11,330 bases of DNA, from the NCBI GenBank assembly GCA_031267435.1, contig JAIRZB010000102.1, forward strand, positions 1 through 11,330, read 5' to 3'. How positions within the stretch are numbered: position 1 is the stretch's first letter; every line of letters begins with the position of its first letter. This DNA is from Puniceicoccales bacterium (GTDB lineage Bacteria > Verrucomicrobiota > Verrucomicrobiia > Opitutales > LL51). Below the pieces are notes generated by a model. It ran no database searches. It was not told the DNA's origin and saw only the letters and a program-made list of their open reading frames with translations. A program made the translations under genes and the position numbers. This document shows positions 1 through 6,738 of the stretch, in pieces.

Positions 1-7
1 CATTGAC

Positions 8-38
8 AAAAAAATAATCCCATTTGCGTGGGATTATT
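8..38 (-). terminator. Intrinsic terminator, array copy 1
   Basis: A 10-bp perfect stem (13-22 with 29-38) has a 6-nt loop and, read on the minus strand, is followed directly by a T tract (12-8). That is the Rho-independent layout. Only the minus strand has the T tract. It belongs to the same hairpin family, with core AATCCCA/TGGGATT, found after the USP genes. Confidence 0.75.
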
Positions 39-100
39 CTGCTATGGCTCGACAAATACCTTTACTATTTACTAAAATCTAACGCCATTTATTTCAAAAA

Positions 101-145
101 AAAATCCAACCCTAAACACATGGCGCCAAAATCTGTTGCGCTGCC
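101..145 (-). pseudogene. tRNA-Gln(UUG)-like remnant, array copy 1
   Basis: Read on the minus strand, this stretch aligns without gaps to the D-arm end, anticodon arm and T-arm of the intact tRNA-Gln at 5574-5644: GGCAGCGCAAC matches GGTAGCACAAC, and GATTTTGG matches GATTCTGG. The anticodon would be UUG. The acceptor stem and most of the D stem are missing, and the anticodon and T stems no longer pair, so it cannot fold as a tRNA. I infer a decayed tRNA-Gln gene carried along by the tandem duplication. Confidence 0.55.
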
Positions 146-156
146 ATTCCATTGAC

Positions 157-187
157 AAAAAAATAATCCCACTCGCGTGGGATTATT
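157..187 (-). terminator. Intrinsic terminator, array copy 2
   Basis: This is the second copy of the hairpin, with a 10-bp stem and a T tract on the minus strand. The loop differs from copy 1 (actcgc around the loop instead of atttgc), while both stem arms are conserved. Confidence 0.75.
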
Positions 188-248
188 CTGCTATGATTCG
201 ACAAATACCTTACTATTTATTAAAATCTAACGCCATTTATTTCAAAAA

Positions 249-293
249 AAAATCCGACCCTAAACATATGGCGCCAAAATCCGTTGCGCTGCC
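249..293 (-). pseudogene. tRNA-Gln(UUG)-like remnant, array copy 2
   Basis: This second copy of the decayed tRNA-Gln segment differs from copy 1 by a few transitions. It keeps the TTTTGG anticodon-loop core and the GTTTAGGGT segment corresponding to the start of the T arm, but it lacks the acceptor stem and cannot form a cloverleaf. Confidence 0.5.
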
Positions 294-304
294 ATTCCAT
301 TGAC

Positions 305-336
305 AAAAAAAATAATCCCACTTGCGTGGGATTACT
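305..336 (-). terminator. Intrinsic terminator, array copy 3
   Basis: The third copy of the hairpin has one mismatch in the stem (tgggattact) and an 8-base T tract on the minus strand. Of the three it lies closest to the end of the 430-909 gene, so it would be the first terminator that gene's transcript meets. Confidence 0.7.
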
Positions 337-429
337 CTGCTATGACTCGACAAATACCTTTACTATTTACTAAAATCTAACGCCATTTATTTCAAAAAAA
401 TTTTCTCCGATCCCATATTTCTAATACTT

Positions 430-909
430 TTACTTGACCACCTGTTTGAGTCCACTTTTTAAACCCTGCCTTAGATTTGACCGTTTTCTATTTCTACTCT
501 GCTCCACCACATTATTTTTTCTACCATTTCCGCCTTGTCTAACTACAGCGCTCTTCCATTTATTTCTTAAACGTGTCCTAGTAAATGAAATTCCCTTCTT
601 CTTAGCTTGCAACGTACCCTCCGCCTCAGTGCCTTGGCCCAACGCTGGCTCACTGGAACGTTTCTTTTTCGGCTGTGTTCTGCCTCCAACCGGAACCGAC
701 CCAGTCTTCTTCTTGCCCTTGCCCTGGATCTTCACTTCACTCCCTTTCCTGCCCTTTTTGTTCACCGTCAACTTACGGGAAGATGGCAATATCTTTTTCT
801 GTTCCGTTTGCTTTACTTCCTGCGCAGCCATTGCATCATAGGATATCAGCGCAAGAGGCGCAATACCTATGACTCTAAATATATTCCTAATCCTCAATAT
901 TTTATCCAT
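430..909 (-). CDS. Small secreted, very basic protein, function unknown
   Basis: This encodes 159 residues. An N-terminal signal peptide has basic residues, then a hydrophobic stretch (about 12-24), with a plausible cleavage after DAMA (residue 28). The mature part is almost entirely Lys, Arg, Gly, Ser and Gln and looks disordered; it contains a monopartite NLS-like PKKKRSS. I recognise no catalytic domain. The start at 909 is well supported, because the duplicated leader has an in-frame TGA shortly upstream. That leader is a near copy of the one before the tandem-USP gene, and the basic tail resembles the Arg/Gly-rich N-terminal repeats of that protein. It may therefore be a USP paralogue that lost its catalytic part, or a separate nucleic-acid or nuclear-targeted effector. 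No clear Shine-Dalgarno precedes the ATG. Confidence 0.7.
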   Translation of the reverse strand: MDKILRIRNIFRVIGIAPLALISYDAMAAQEVKQTEQKKILPSSRKLTVNKKGRKGSEVKIQGKGKKKTGSVPVGGRTQPKKKRSSEPALGQGTEAEGTLQAKKKGISFTRTRLRNKWKSAVVRQGGNGRKNNVVEQSRNRKRSNLRQGLKSGLKQVVK

Positions 910-1030
910 GTTTCACACACTTCAAAAGCCTTCCCCATTGTCAAGATTTTTTTGAAAAATTCTATCAACAACTAATAAATATTCGAACAACGCTGCTTAT
1001 TCTATTTTTCCGCCCTAGTTTTTAAATATT
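907..1030 (-). repeat. Duplicated leader/promoter segment, copy A
   Basis: This direct repeat matches 5086-5210. The outer ~70 bp (961-1030) is identical in the two copies, while the part nearest the start codon has diverged. Each copy ends at the start codon of a secreted-protein gene, so it very likely carries the promoter and 5' UTR. Both contain TTGACAAYGNGG about 30 bases upstream of the ATG, but no good -10 box follows at normal spacing, so I do not assign promoter boxes. Confidence 0.8.
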
Positions 1031-1046
1031 TCCTAAAATTTGCCAA

Positions 1047-1072
1047 CGATGGCAACAAAATTGTTGCCATCG
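1047..1072. terminator. Strong hairpin, possible terminator of the tandem-USP gene
   Basis: There is a perfect 12-bp inverted repeat (CGATGGCAACAA and its complement) with a 2-nt spacer. It lies 29 bp beyond the stop of the 72-codon frame and about 195 bp beyond the stop of the large USP gene. On the minus strand only a weak T-rich stretch follows, so termination is plausible but not typical. Confidence 0.45.
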
Positions 1073-1100
1073 ATATTCTGAAAATACCGGCCAATAATTA

Positions 1101-1319
1101 TTATGGGATGATCCAATCGTCGTCTGCTTTTCTTGTGGCCGGCCTCCGCCGATTATAGGATTCGTCCATCATCAACTCATATTCATCTTCGTCCGATTCA
1201 CTTAAAACTGACGGAACGGACGAAAAGGCCCGCCTCCGTATTCCACTCTGAATCATTCGGATTCGTCTAAAATTGGCTTCTCCATGCAATATAATTTTGA
1301 TCATTTCTATAATGTCCAT
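1101..1319 (-). CDS. Overlapping 72-codon frame, possible frameshifted tail of the tandem-USP protein
   Basis: This frame overlaps the last 53 bp of the USP gene and then runs on alone for 166 bp. It starts with an ATG without a Shine-Dalgarno, and the frame is closed (TAG) just upstream of that ATG. The product has an Arg-rich patch followed by an acidic stretch (ESDEDEYE) and an Arg-rich end. Losing one T from the T4 run in the USP gene's last codons (1270-1273 region) would fuse the frames and add 55 residues to the USP protein. It may thus be a frameshifted C-terminus, a small overlapping gene, or a chance frame; I cannot decide from sequence alone. Confidence 0.3.
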   Translation of the reverse strand: MDIIEMIKIILHGEANFRRIRMIQSGIRRRAFSSVPSVLSESDEDEYELMMDESYNRRRPATRKADDDWIIP

Positions 1320-4300
1320 CTAAAAATGTTAGCAGCATATTAATAAGAAAGTTAAGTTCAAACCCCAACAAAGATTTTGCCACATAACACATCATGTGAC
1401 ATTCGAATTCGCACTCACTCTTTTCAAAAGCTGAAGTACTCTTACGCACAACCTGCCGTCCATCACTGGAAAAGCTATATTTTGACTTATAAATCATATG
1501 CACAAAATTTAACAGTCTCATTAACTTGTTATTGTCCCAAGCATATGGACATTTTTCCCGCATAGCATCCCACATTCTTCTCATATTCTCCCTATTACTT
1601 TCATCAAGGCCGAATAATAAATCGGGGAAACAGTCCATATATATTTTTCGAAATTCATCAGGATTCGCAATTTCTATATCATCGCAAAAGCACCGCAAAT
1701 TTGTGTGCTCTCTGCCTCCAGCAAGAAATTTTATCCAAACCTGATTCAGTCCAATAAAATCCTCATCGATCCCCAAACGATCTAACTCATCACTTGCCTT
1801 AGAATAATGAGCATATATATATTCCTGAATGGATAATAGGACAAAGTTTTTAATGTTTTCAAAAACTTCCCCGGAATTCTGATCACAACAAGCAACTATC
1901 TCGACGAAAATACGCCCATCTTCTAAAAACTCTTTAACGATTTCCCGAGGCGTGAGAAGAGTAAGACCTTGACGGTTTAATAACAACCATAAATCCTTCA
2001 ATTCGTCAGAAAAGAAATCTTCATTTGGCAGACTGGACTTATTGTTATTAATTGGCCGTCCTTCAACTGAAGTGTCTACTTTAAATGGCCGCAACAAAAC
2101 GGACAAAAAGGCCGAGATTTGCGCTTCAGTAAAATGCTTTTCTTCTATTGACAACGGCCCCAACATTGGCTTCCAATCGAATGGTTCAAGTTTATATACT
2201 AGTATATATGCATTTTCTTTTTCTCGCCTTATATCATTCTCTTGGTCAATCAATTTCACTTTCTTATCATCAAATTCCCAGAAACCACCACCGGAGCCTT
2301 CATTTTTGACGAACGCTTTATAATGTCCATATTCGAATTGTTTACCGTAATGATTTATCCATCCGACCAATTTGGCCTTGACTAACTCATTTTTTCCCAT
2401 CATTCTTGGCGGAGACAACCATTCATCTAGAACGTCGATAGGAGTATCAATTTTCACAATTTGACTGCTCACTGTCCCCTCTTCATTAGTGGATTTATCA
2501 TTAGAATGTCGATTAGCACGCACTACAAGCAATTGGTTTGTGTCCCCAATTGTCACACGCTTGGATGCATTAACGAGCCCATTATTAACAGTACTTATAC
2601 CGCTCAAATCCTCTTCCTTGTAAAGATCTCTCGTCATTCTTTCTTGAGTAGCTCTTTTGTTGGCAATCTCTTTTGGGTTAAATGGTAAATCCAGCATAAC
2701 ACCTGGATTGGTTGGGTTAGATGAAAAATTATCAGGCTTAAATCTCTCCCACATTTTATCATAAACTTCATAACAAAGCAACTTATTTATGCATTGCCCA
2801 TGCTCTTGGTTTATTTTAGCGAAAAAAGCATTTAGGAACTCAGTAACATCGCATGATTGACTTGCTGCGAATTGATTCCCTTCAACATTTGTTTCTCTAT
2901 TCAATATTTTAAATATAGAATCCCTGGATTTTTTTATAGCTTGATCACATTCCTCATCCATCAATCCGGACGATCCTAAAATCCCAAATATTGCTTGAAC
3001 ATAATTTATTAAAGAATCATCATCATTGCTCCGTATTAGAGATATAGCATTTCTCAATTCCTCAATACCATATGTCAGTTGTATTGCAGAATTGAAAAAA
3101 CATGCACTACCTCCATTTATCATCCCTTTGGGCGTTGACCCTGCTGACGCTGGTGGCGTTGACCTTGGTGGCGTTGGCGTTGGTGACTCTGGTGACTCTG
3201 GTGGCGTTGGCGTTGGTGACTCTGGTGACTCTGGTGGTGTTGGCGTTGGTGACGTTGGTGGTGTTGGCGTTGGTGACGTTGGTGGCTCTGGTGACTCTGT
3301 TTCATTCGCCGCTGATATCTCCACTGATGGGCTAAGTTTATATACTAGTATACACGCTTCTTTTCTTTCCTCTGCCATGTTCTCGCTGCTAACCGATTCT
3401 ACCTTTGTATCATCAATTTTCCAGAAATCACCACCATTGCCTTCTTTTGGGGAGAACGCAATATAATGTGCATAACCGGAACGACCTATGTGGTGATTTA
3501 TCCATCCGACCAATTTGCCCTTGATTGGCCTATTATCCCCCATCATTGCTGGCTTAAAATTCAATTCATCTGAAATATCGACACAAATACTAGTATCCAT
3601 GAAATCGCGATCTACCTGTATTATAAAAAATTGTCCTGTGTTGCTAAATTTCTTATGCCCGAATACCTTAATACGACGGCCATTAGTATCAACATATTCA
3701 TCGTCATCTTTTGTCTCACAAAAAGACTCTATCTTTTGCTGCAGAGTAACCCGGCTATTATCCCCTACTAGCAATGACAAAATAGTACCTGATATGTTTA
3801 AGCAACTTACACAACGCCTAGGATCATCTTTCTCAAACTTAGCATCACGATAATTAAAACCCAACAACTGCCCCATTGGTCCCCTTAGCTGGCCGTCTAT
3901 TCCAGCGAGAAAAGCCCTTAGGAAATCGTCAGCATAATTTCCCTCATTTACTACGAATTGATTGGACCTGTTTCTTCCTATATTCAATTTGCCATATATG
4001 GAAGACTTTAATGTTTGTATCTCATTATTCGATTGCCTATTCATCGGTTGGGACGCCCCTAAAACATTAAATATTTTTTGAACATAAGATGTTACAGAAT
4101 TAGGATCGCTCCGTGCTTGCAATATAACATCTCTCCATTCCTTAATACCATATACCAGTTGTATTACGGAATTGGCAAAACATGAACGATTACTATTTCC
4201 TATCCCTTTGGGTTTCGACGCAAGTGGCTGAAACTGCGTTGCTGGAAAGAATGTCCGCCAATTTGACCTTGCTAACGCTGGTGGCGTTGGCCCTGCTGAC

Positions 4301-5088
4301 GCTGGTACCGAAACAGGTTCCGACGCTGGAGGCGGCGGCGTCCGCACTGTCACAGACGACGAAACAGATTCCGGTACTTCAGCCTGCACACCTCTTCCCG
4401 CTACGGGTCGCCCTGTCGTTTCACGACCATTCGTCGCTCCTTTTCTTTCAAGTTTTTTCGGTGCTTGGGCCTGTACATCTCTTCCCCTACGGATTTCACT
4501 GAGGTTTTGCCGTATGCGTGCACCTCTTCCTGCTACGGGCCGCCCTGTCGTTTCACGACCATTCGTCGCTCCTTTTCTTTCAAGTTTTTTCGGTGCTTGG
4601 GCCTGTACATCTCTTCCCCTACGGATTTCACTGAGGTTTTGCCATATGCGTGCACCTCTTCCCGCTACGGATCGCCCTGTCGTTTTACGACCATTCGTCG
4701 CTCTTTTTCTTTCATGTTTTTTCGGTGCATTAACCCACACACCTCTTCCCCTAAGGTTTCGCCGTATGCGTACACCCCTTTTCGCTACGGATCGCCCTTG
4801 CGCCCTACGACCATCTACTGCCTTTCCCTCCGCAGTTTTTTTCTTCTTACGAATCGGTGGCTTTCCGTGTTCCCCCCTTGATACGCGTGCTGGACGACTC
4901 AACTCCTCCTCGTCGGCTAACCATTCTGAAGGACTTTGCTGCCATGGCTCTTCCGGATCTCGCTTCGACAATGGCCCTATTCTAGTTAAATCGAAGGACG
5001 ACATCGTATCTGCTCCATGTGCAGGTACCGCCCCGTGGAGCACTAATGCAAAAATCATCGTGCTCACTGTTCTAAATATTTTACCCAT
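1267..5088 (-). CDS. Secreted protein with two tandem USP-type (C19) deubiquitinase domains
   Basis: This encodes about 1273 residues. I start at 5088 rather than at the upstream in-frame ATG (5151): this gives a proper signal peptide (MGKIF start, cleavage near AHG, ~24), has GGGAGAG 7 nt upstream, and matches the paralogous leader, which carries a stop upstream. Residues ~86-230 are Arg/Gly-rich 44-residue repeats. USP domain 1 (~295-590) has the Cys box GNSNRSCFANS (Cys303, oxyanion Asn298) and the His box (His541 in YAHYIAF, Asp559). A Pro/Ser/Thr linker (~594-646) leads to USP domain 2 (~655-975), with Cys663, Asn658, His922 (YGHYKAF) and Asp940. Both triads look complete. The last ~300 residues are probably helical and I do not recognise them. 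In this family the reaction is hydrolysis of the isopeptide bond after ubiquitin's C-terminal Gly; acting on host ubiquitin is inferred. Similarity between the domains (KLVGWINH in both) shows internal duplication. Confidence 0.9.
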   Translation of the reverse strand: MGKIFRTVSTMIFALVLHGAVPAHGADTMSSFDLTRIGPLSKRDPEEPWQQSPSEWLADEEELSRPARVSRGEHGKPPIRKKKKTAEGKAVDGRRAQGRSVAKRGVRIRRNLRGRGVWVNAPKKHERKRATNGRKTTGRSVAGRGARIWQNLSEIRRGRDVQAQAPKKLERKGATNGRETTGRPVAGRGARIRQNLSEIRRGRDVQAQAPKKLERKGATNGRETTGRPVAGRGVQAEVPESVSSSVTVRTPPPPASEPVSVPASAGPTPPALARSNWRTFFPATQFQPLASKPKGIGNSNRSCFANSVIQLVYGIKEWRDVILQARSDPNSVTSYVQKIFNVLGASQPMNRQSNNEIQTLKSSIYGKLNIGRNRSNQFVVNEGNYADDFLRAFLAGIDGQLRGPMGQLLGFNYRDAKFEKDDPRRCVSCLNISGTILSLLVGDNSRVTLQQKIESFCETKDDDEYVDTNGRRIKVFGHKKFSNTGQFFIIQVDRDFMDTSICVDISDELNFKPAMMGDNRPIKGKLVGWINHHIGRSGYAHYIAFSPKEGNGGDFWKIDDTKVESVSSENMAEERKEACILVYKLSPSVEISAANETESPEPPTSPTPTPPTSPTPTPPESPESPTPTPPESPESPTPTPPRSTPPASAGSTPKGMINGGSACFFNSAIQLTYGIEELRNAISLIRSNDDDSLINYVQAIFGILGSSGLMDEECDQAIKKSRDSIFKILNRETNVEGNQFAASQSCDVTEFLNAFFAKINQEHGQCINKLLCYEVYDKMWERFKPDNFSSNPTNPGVMLDLPFNPKEIANKRATQERMTRDLYKEEDLSGISTVNNGLVNASKRVTIGDTNQLLVVRANRHSNDKSTNEEGTVSSQIVKIDTPIDVLDEWLSPPRMMGKNELVKAKLVGWINHYGKQFEYGHYKAFVKNEGSGGGFWEFDDKKVKLIDQENDIRREKENAYILVYKLEPFDWKPMLGPLSIEEKHFTEAQISAFLSVLLRPFKVDTSVEGRPINNNKSSLPNEDFFSDELKDLWLLLNRQGLTLLTPREIVKEFLEDGRIFVEIVACCDQNSGEVFENIKNFVLLSIQEYIYAHYSKASDELDRLGIDEDFIGLNQVWIKFLAGGREHTNLRCFCDDIEIANPDEFRKIYMDCFPDLLFGLDESNRENMRRMWDAMREKCPYAWDNNKLMRLLNFVHMIYKSKYSFSSDGRQVVRKSTSAFEKSECEFECHMMCYVAKSLLGFELNFLINMLLTFLDGHYRNDQNYIAWRSQF
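3150..3305 (-). repeat. Pro/Ser/Thr linker repeats between the two USP domains
   Basis: Short tandem repeats encode units such as TPTPP, TSPTPTPP and ESPESPTPTPP, around residues 594-646 of the tandem-USP protein. On the plus strand the DNA reads as ggtgttggcgttggtgac-like units, which makes open frames on both strands that are artefacts. Such linkers are flexible, and replication slippage could change their length. Confidence 0.85.
4396..4830 (-). repeat. Arg/Gly-rich 44-residue tandem repeats in the USP protein N-terminus
   Basis: The plus-strand motif ctacgg recurs at 4401, 4533, 4665 and 4785, giving periods of 132, 132 and 120 bp (44, 44 and 40 codons). Each unit contains ATNGR, TTGR, VAGRGARI, NLSEIRRGRD and APKK(L/H)ERK elements. 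The first two units are almost identical in DNA, and those nearer the signal peptide have diverged. The segment is strongly basic and probably disordered; binding to nucleic acid or host acidic surfaces is a guess. Confidence 0.85.
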
Positions 5089-5210
5089 GGAAACACTCTC
5101 CCAAAAGCCTTCCTCGTTGTCAAGATTTTTTTTGAAAAATCCTATCAACAACTAATAAATATTCGAACAACGCTGCTTATTCTATTTTTCCGCCCTAGTT
5201 TTTAAATATT
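5086..5210 (-). repeat. Duplicated leader/promoter segment, copy B
   Basis: This is the partner of 907-1030. It runs from the start codon of the tandem-USP gene back to about 15 bp from the 3' end of tRNA-Arg. It has one more T in the T run than copy A. The presence of GGGAGAG before the ATG, absent from copy A, suggests copy B is the better expressed one (inference). Confidence 0.8.
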
Positions 5211-5225
5211 CCCACACCTACCAGC

Positions 5226-5301
5226 TGGCGGGGGAAGAGAGACTCGAACCCTCGACCTTCGGTTTAGAAAACCGCTGCTCTATCCACTGAGCTACTCCCC
5301 C
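5226..5301 (-). tRNA. tRNA-Arg(UCU)
   Basis: This is a full cloverleaf on the minus strand. The acceptor GGGGGAG pairs with TTCCCCC (one G-T), the D arm is AGCTCAGTGGATAGAGC, and the anticodon loop TTTCTAA gives anticodon UCU, reading AGA. The T arm is GAGGG-TTCGAGT-CTCTC, and the discriminator is G. The 3' CCA is encoded (5228-5226). The leader of the tandem-USP gene begins about 15 bp further on in the same direction, so the two may share a transcript. Confidence 0.95.
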
Positions 5302-5334
5302 CTATTTCAAAAATTTGCCAAAGTAATTCCCTTA

Positions 5335-5493
5335 CGCAATCTTTTCCTTCTGTTTTTTCCTTTCCTCTAAACTTTTAGAGTATCTCGCAGCAACCATCGC
5401 AACTAAATGCGCCAACCTCCCAATCAATGATGGTGGCTTCTTCCGCAACGGGTAGAATCGCAAACAACTTCTTCGATCATACGAACAAAAAAA
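5335..5493 (-). pseudogene. Possible short coding remnant, unrecognised
   Basis: On the minus strand a 53-codon open stretch between two stops reads with coding-like composition: RRSCLRFYPLRKKPPS, then IGRLAHLVAMVAARYSKS and LEERKKQKEKIA. The only ATG is at 5397 and would leave 21 residues; a TTG start at about 5460 is possible. I do not recognise a family. It lies between two tRNA genes where old gene remnants are common, and may be the decayed end of a lost gene or chance. The rest of 5302-5573 shows only a small inverted repeat (ctctaaa/tttagag near 5365). Confidence 0.2.
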
Positions 5494-5573
5494 CTATTTC
5501 AAATGCTCCTTGGAAATATTCTTAAAAAATTTTCCTTCACATGGTAAACGAGAATGGGCATAAATACGTAGGG

Positions 5574-5644
5574 CTGCCCGGCTAGGATTCGAACCTAGAC
5601 AAACGGAACCAGAATCCGTTGTGCTACCGTTACACCACCAAGCA
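5574..5644 (-). tRNA. tRNA-Gln(CUG)
   Basis: This is a complete cloverleaf of 71 nt. The acceptor TGCTTGG pairs with CCGGGCA (two G-T pairs), the anticodon stem is ACGGA/TCCGT, and the loop TTCTGGT gives anticodon CUG. The T arm is CTAGG-TTCGAAT-CCTAG and the discriminator is G. The next bases are CCC, so the final A of CCA is not encoded and must be added by the nucleotidyltransferase, unlike the nearby tRNA-Arg. The 5' end directly abuts the T tract of the upstream terminator. It is the only intact member of the tRNA-Gln-like copies in this window. Confidence 0.93.
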
Positions 5645-5673
5645 AAAAATAATCCCATTAGGATGGGATCATT
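5644..5673 (-). terminator. Intrinsic terminator between USP gene and tRNA-Gln
   Basis: A 10-bp stem (5648-5657 with 5664-5673, one G-T pair), a 6-nt loop and a minus-strand T tract (5649-5644) end exactly at the first base of tRNA-Gln. It would end transcripts of the 5767-6738 gene. Because it sits at the tRNA 5' end, tRNA-Gln must be made by read-through and processing, or its promoter must overlap the hairpin. Confidence 0.75.
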
Positions 5674-5766
5674 CTCCACGATTTCATAAAAAATCAATAC
5701 TATTTTGTCGCTTTTCGCGACCTAATATGCTCGCACTAAAATTTTTTTTAATTCTTTCATTTCTTT

Positions 5767-6738
5767 TTAATCTTTGCGTTCATATAGTACAATACACGCT
5801 TCGTATCTTAAATGGCCTAGTGCCCACGGCTCGTTCCCATCCCGTGACTCGTCATCACTAATTTCATGGTAACCATTACTATCTCCATATATAAAACTAA
5901 CATGTTTTTCTATATCTCCATCCCAACGAAGTACAGCACAAGCAAATCCATACTTACACCACTCAGGATTAGCGAACGATCCTGAGTTTACTTTCGTACT
6001 CCATGGAATGTCCATAGGACGTGCATTTTTTTCTAAATCAGGACGCACCAGATAGGTATGCACCAAAAGATATTGAGGGCATTTCACGATATGCCTATGT
6101 ATAGTTCCACCAACTCCGGCTCTTCGTTTCAGTATAGACGGTTCCTTTGGAGGCGAGAAACTCTGCATTACCCGATAGAACTCTCTAGAAATTTTCTTCT
6201 CTCCAGATTCTAATTTCCTCGGCAGATTTAACACAAACATTGGCACGTCGGTAACTCTATACATAAAACCCGAATTTTCCAGCAAAGTACTCCGAAGTGT
6301 GCATTGAAAAAATTGGGCCGCTGGCTCTTTAAGTTTTTCTAACATACGGAGACATCCTTCCAGAAATTGATAAGTATTGCCACCTTCATTTAGATTAAAT
6401 GGTCCATAGCCAGCACTATTCAAGGCTGGAAATATATGGTTTCCCAGCAATTCCATGTAGCGGTCTTTTTGTATCGATCGGCCTAAATAGAGATTCCTCA
6501 ATATTTCTTGCAACGCCACTACGAAAGGATTTTCATTGGTACTAAGCATTAGAGCTTCCACGAATTTCTTGGCTAAACTGAGTGTTTGCATTGCAGCATT
6601 AACATAGCATATGCGACCAGGATTTGGTAATCCAATTCGTGTCCCCGGCTGAATTACTGGTGCAGGCGACTGCGCAGGTACAGACGGCGGTATCCGGCCC
6701 GATTTCCGTTTTTCTTGTACTACAAGCCATTGCACCAT
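5767..6738 (-). CDS. USP-type (C19) deubiquitinase domain protein, frameshifted from its signal peptide
   Basis: This frame gives 323 residues, nearly all one USP domain. The Cys box is GLPNPGRICYVNAAMQ (Cys44, oxyanion Asn39), and the His box is KHVSFIYGD (His279) followed by ISDD with Asp295, so the triad is complete. The mature ends match the paralogues (ACIVLYERKD here, AYMVAYERED in the 7018-8733 protein). As written the protein has no export signal: its first residues come from the wrong frame of a signal-peptide sequence that is intact one frame over (ATG at 6790). One base fewer in the A5 run at 6709-6713 would join them into one secreted protein of about 340 residues. It has no N-terminal repeats, so it is the shortest of the three USP genes. 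It may be a young pseudogene, a phase-variable gene or a base-call error. Confidence 0.85.
   Translation of the reverse strand: MVQWLVVQEKRKSGRIPPSVPAQSPAPVIQPGTRIGLPNPGRICYVNAAMQTLSLAKKFVEALMLSTNENPFVVALQEILRNLYLGRSIQKDRYMELLGNHIFPALNSAGYGPFNLNEGGNTYQFLEGCLRMLEKLKEPAAQFFQCTLRSTLLENSGFMYRVTDVPMFVLNLPRKLESGEKKISREFYRVMQSFSPPKEPSILKRRAGVGGTIHRHIVKCPQYLLVHTYLVRPDLEKNARPMDIPWSTKVNSGSFANPEWCKYGFACAVLRWDGDIEKHVSFIYGDSNGYHEISDDESRDGNEPWALGHLRYEACIVLYERKD

Larger units (their letters stand above)
1..400. repeat. Tandem repeat, ~149-bp unit, about 2.7 copies
   Basis: Three copies begin at 1, 150 and 298, so the period is 149 then 148 bp; the third stops matching near 398. In order, each unit has a minus-strand terminator hairpin with a T tract, a spacer containing ctcgacaaatacc and ctaacgccatttatttc, and then, in the two full copies, a tRNA-Gln-like remnant. 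Differences between copies are mostly single substitutions and one-base changes in A runs, so the duplication is fairly recent. No ORF of note lies in 1-429. The array lies downstream of the minus-strand gene at 430-909 and resembles the single terminator plus tRNA-Gln segments at 5574-5673 and 6870-6959. Confidence 0.9.

Noticed and set aside
1..400. CRISPR array
   Set aside because: The whole ~149-bp unit repeats, with no short repeat separated by unique spacers.
921..945. TTGACA as a -35 box, also near 5115 and 6838
   Set aside because: It is well conserved about 30 bases before three start codons, but no -10-like hexamer follows at 16-18 bases in any of them.
3026..3466. Plus-strand frames opposite the Pro/Ser/Thr linker, rich in Val/Gly or Leu/Ala
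   Set aside because: They are mirror frames of a simple repeat inside a well-supported minus-strand USP gene.
5089..5151. Upstream in-frame start at 5151 for the tandem-USP protein
   Set aside because: It would place 21 charged residues before a clear signal peptide, and the matching leader copy carries an in-frame stop there.
4182..5155. Long plus-strand frames opposite the Arg/Gly repeats
   Set aside because: They come from the 132-bp periodicity keeping frames open on both strands; they lack domain features, while the minus frame has signal peptide and USP domain.
5494..5697. 67-codon minus-strand frame across tRNA-Gln
   Set aside because: It runs through an intact tRNA and a terminator.
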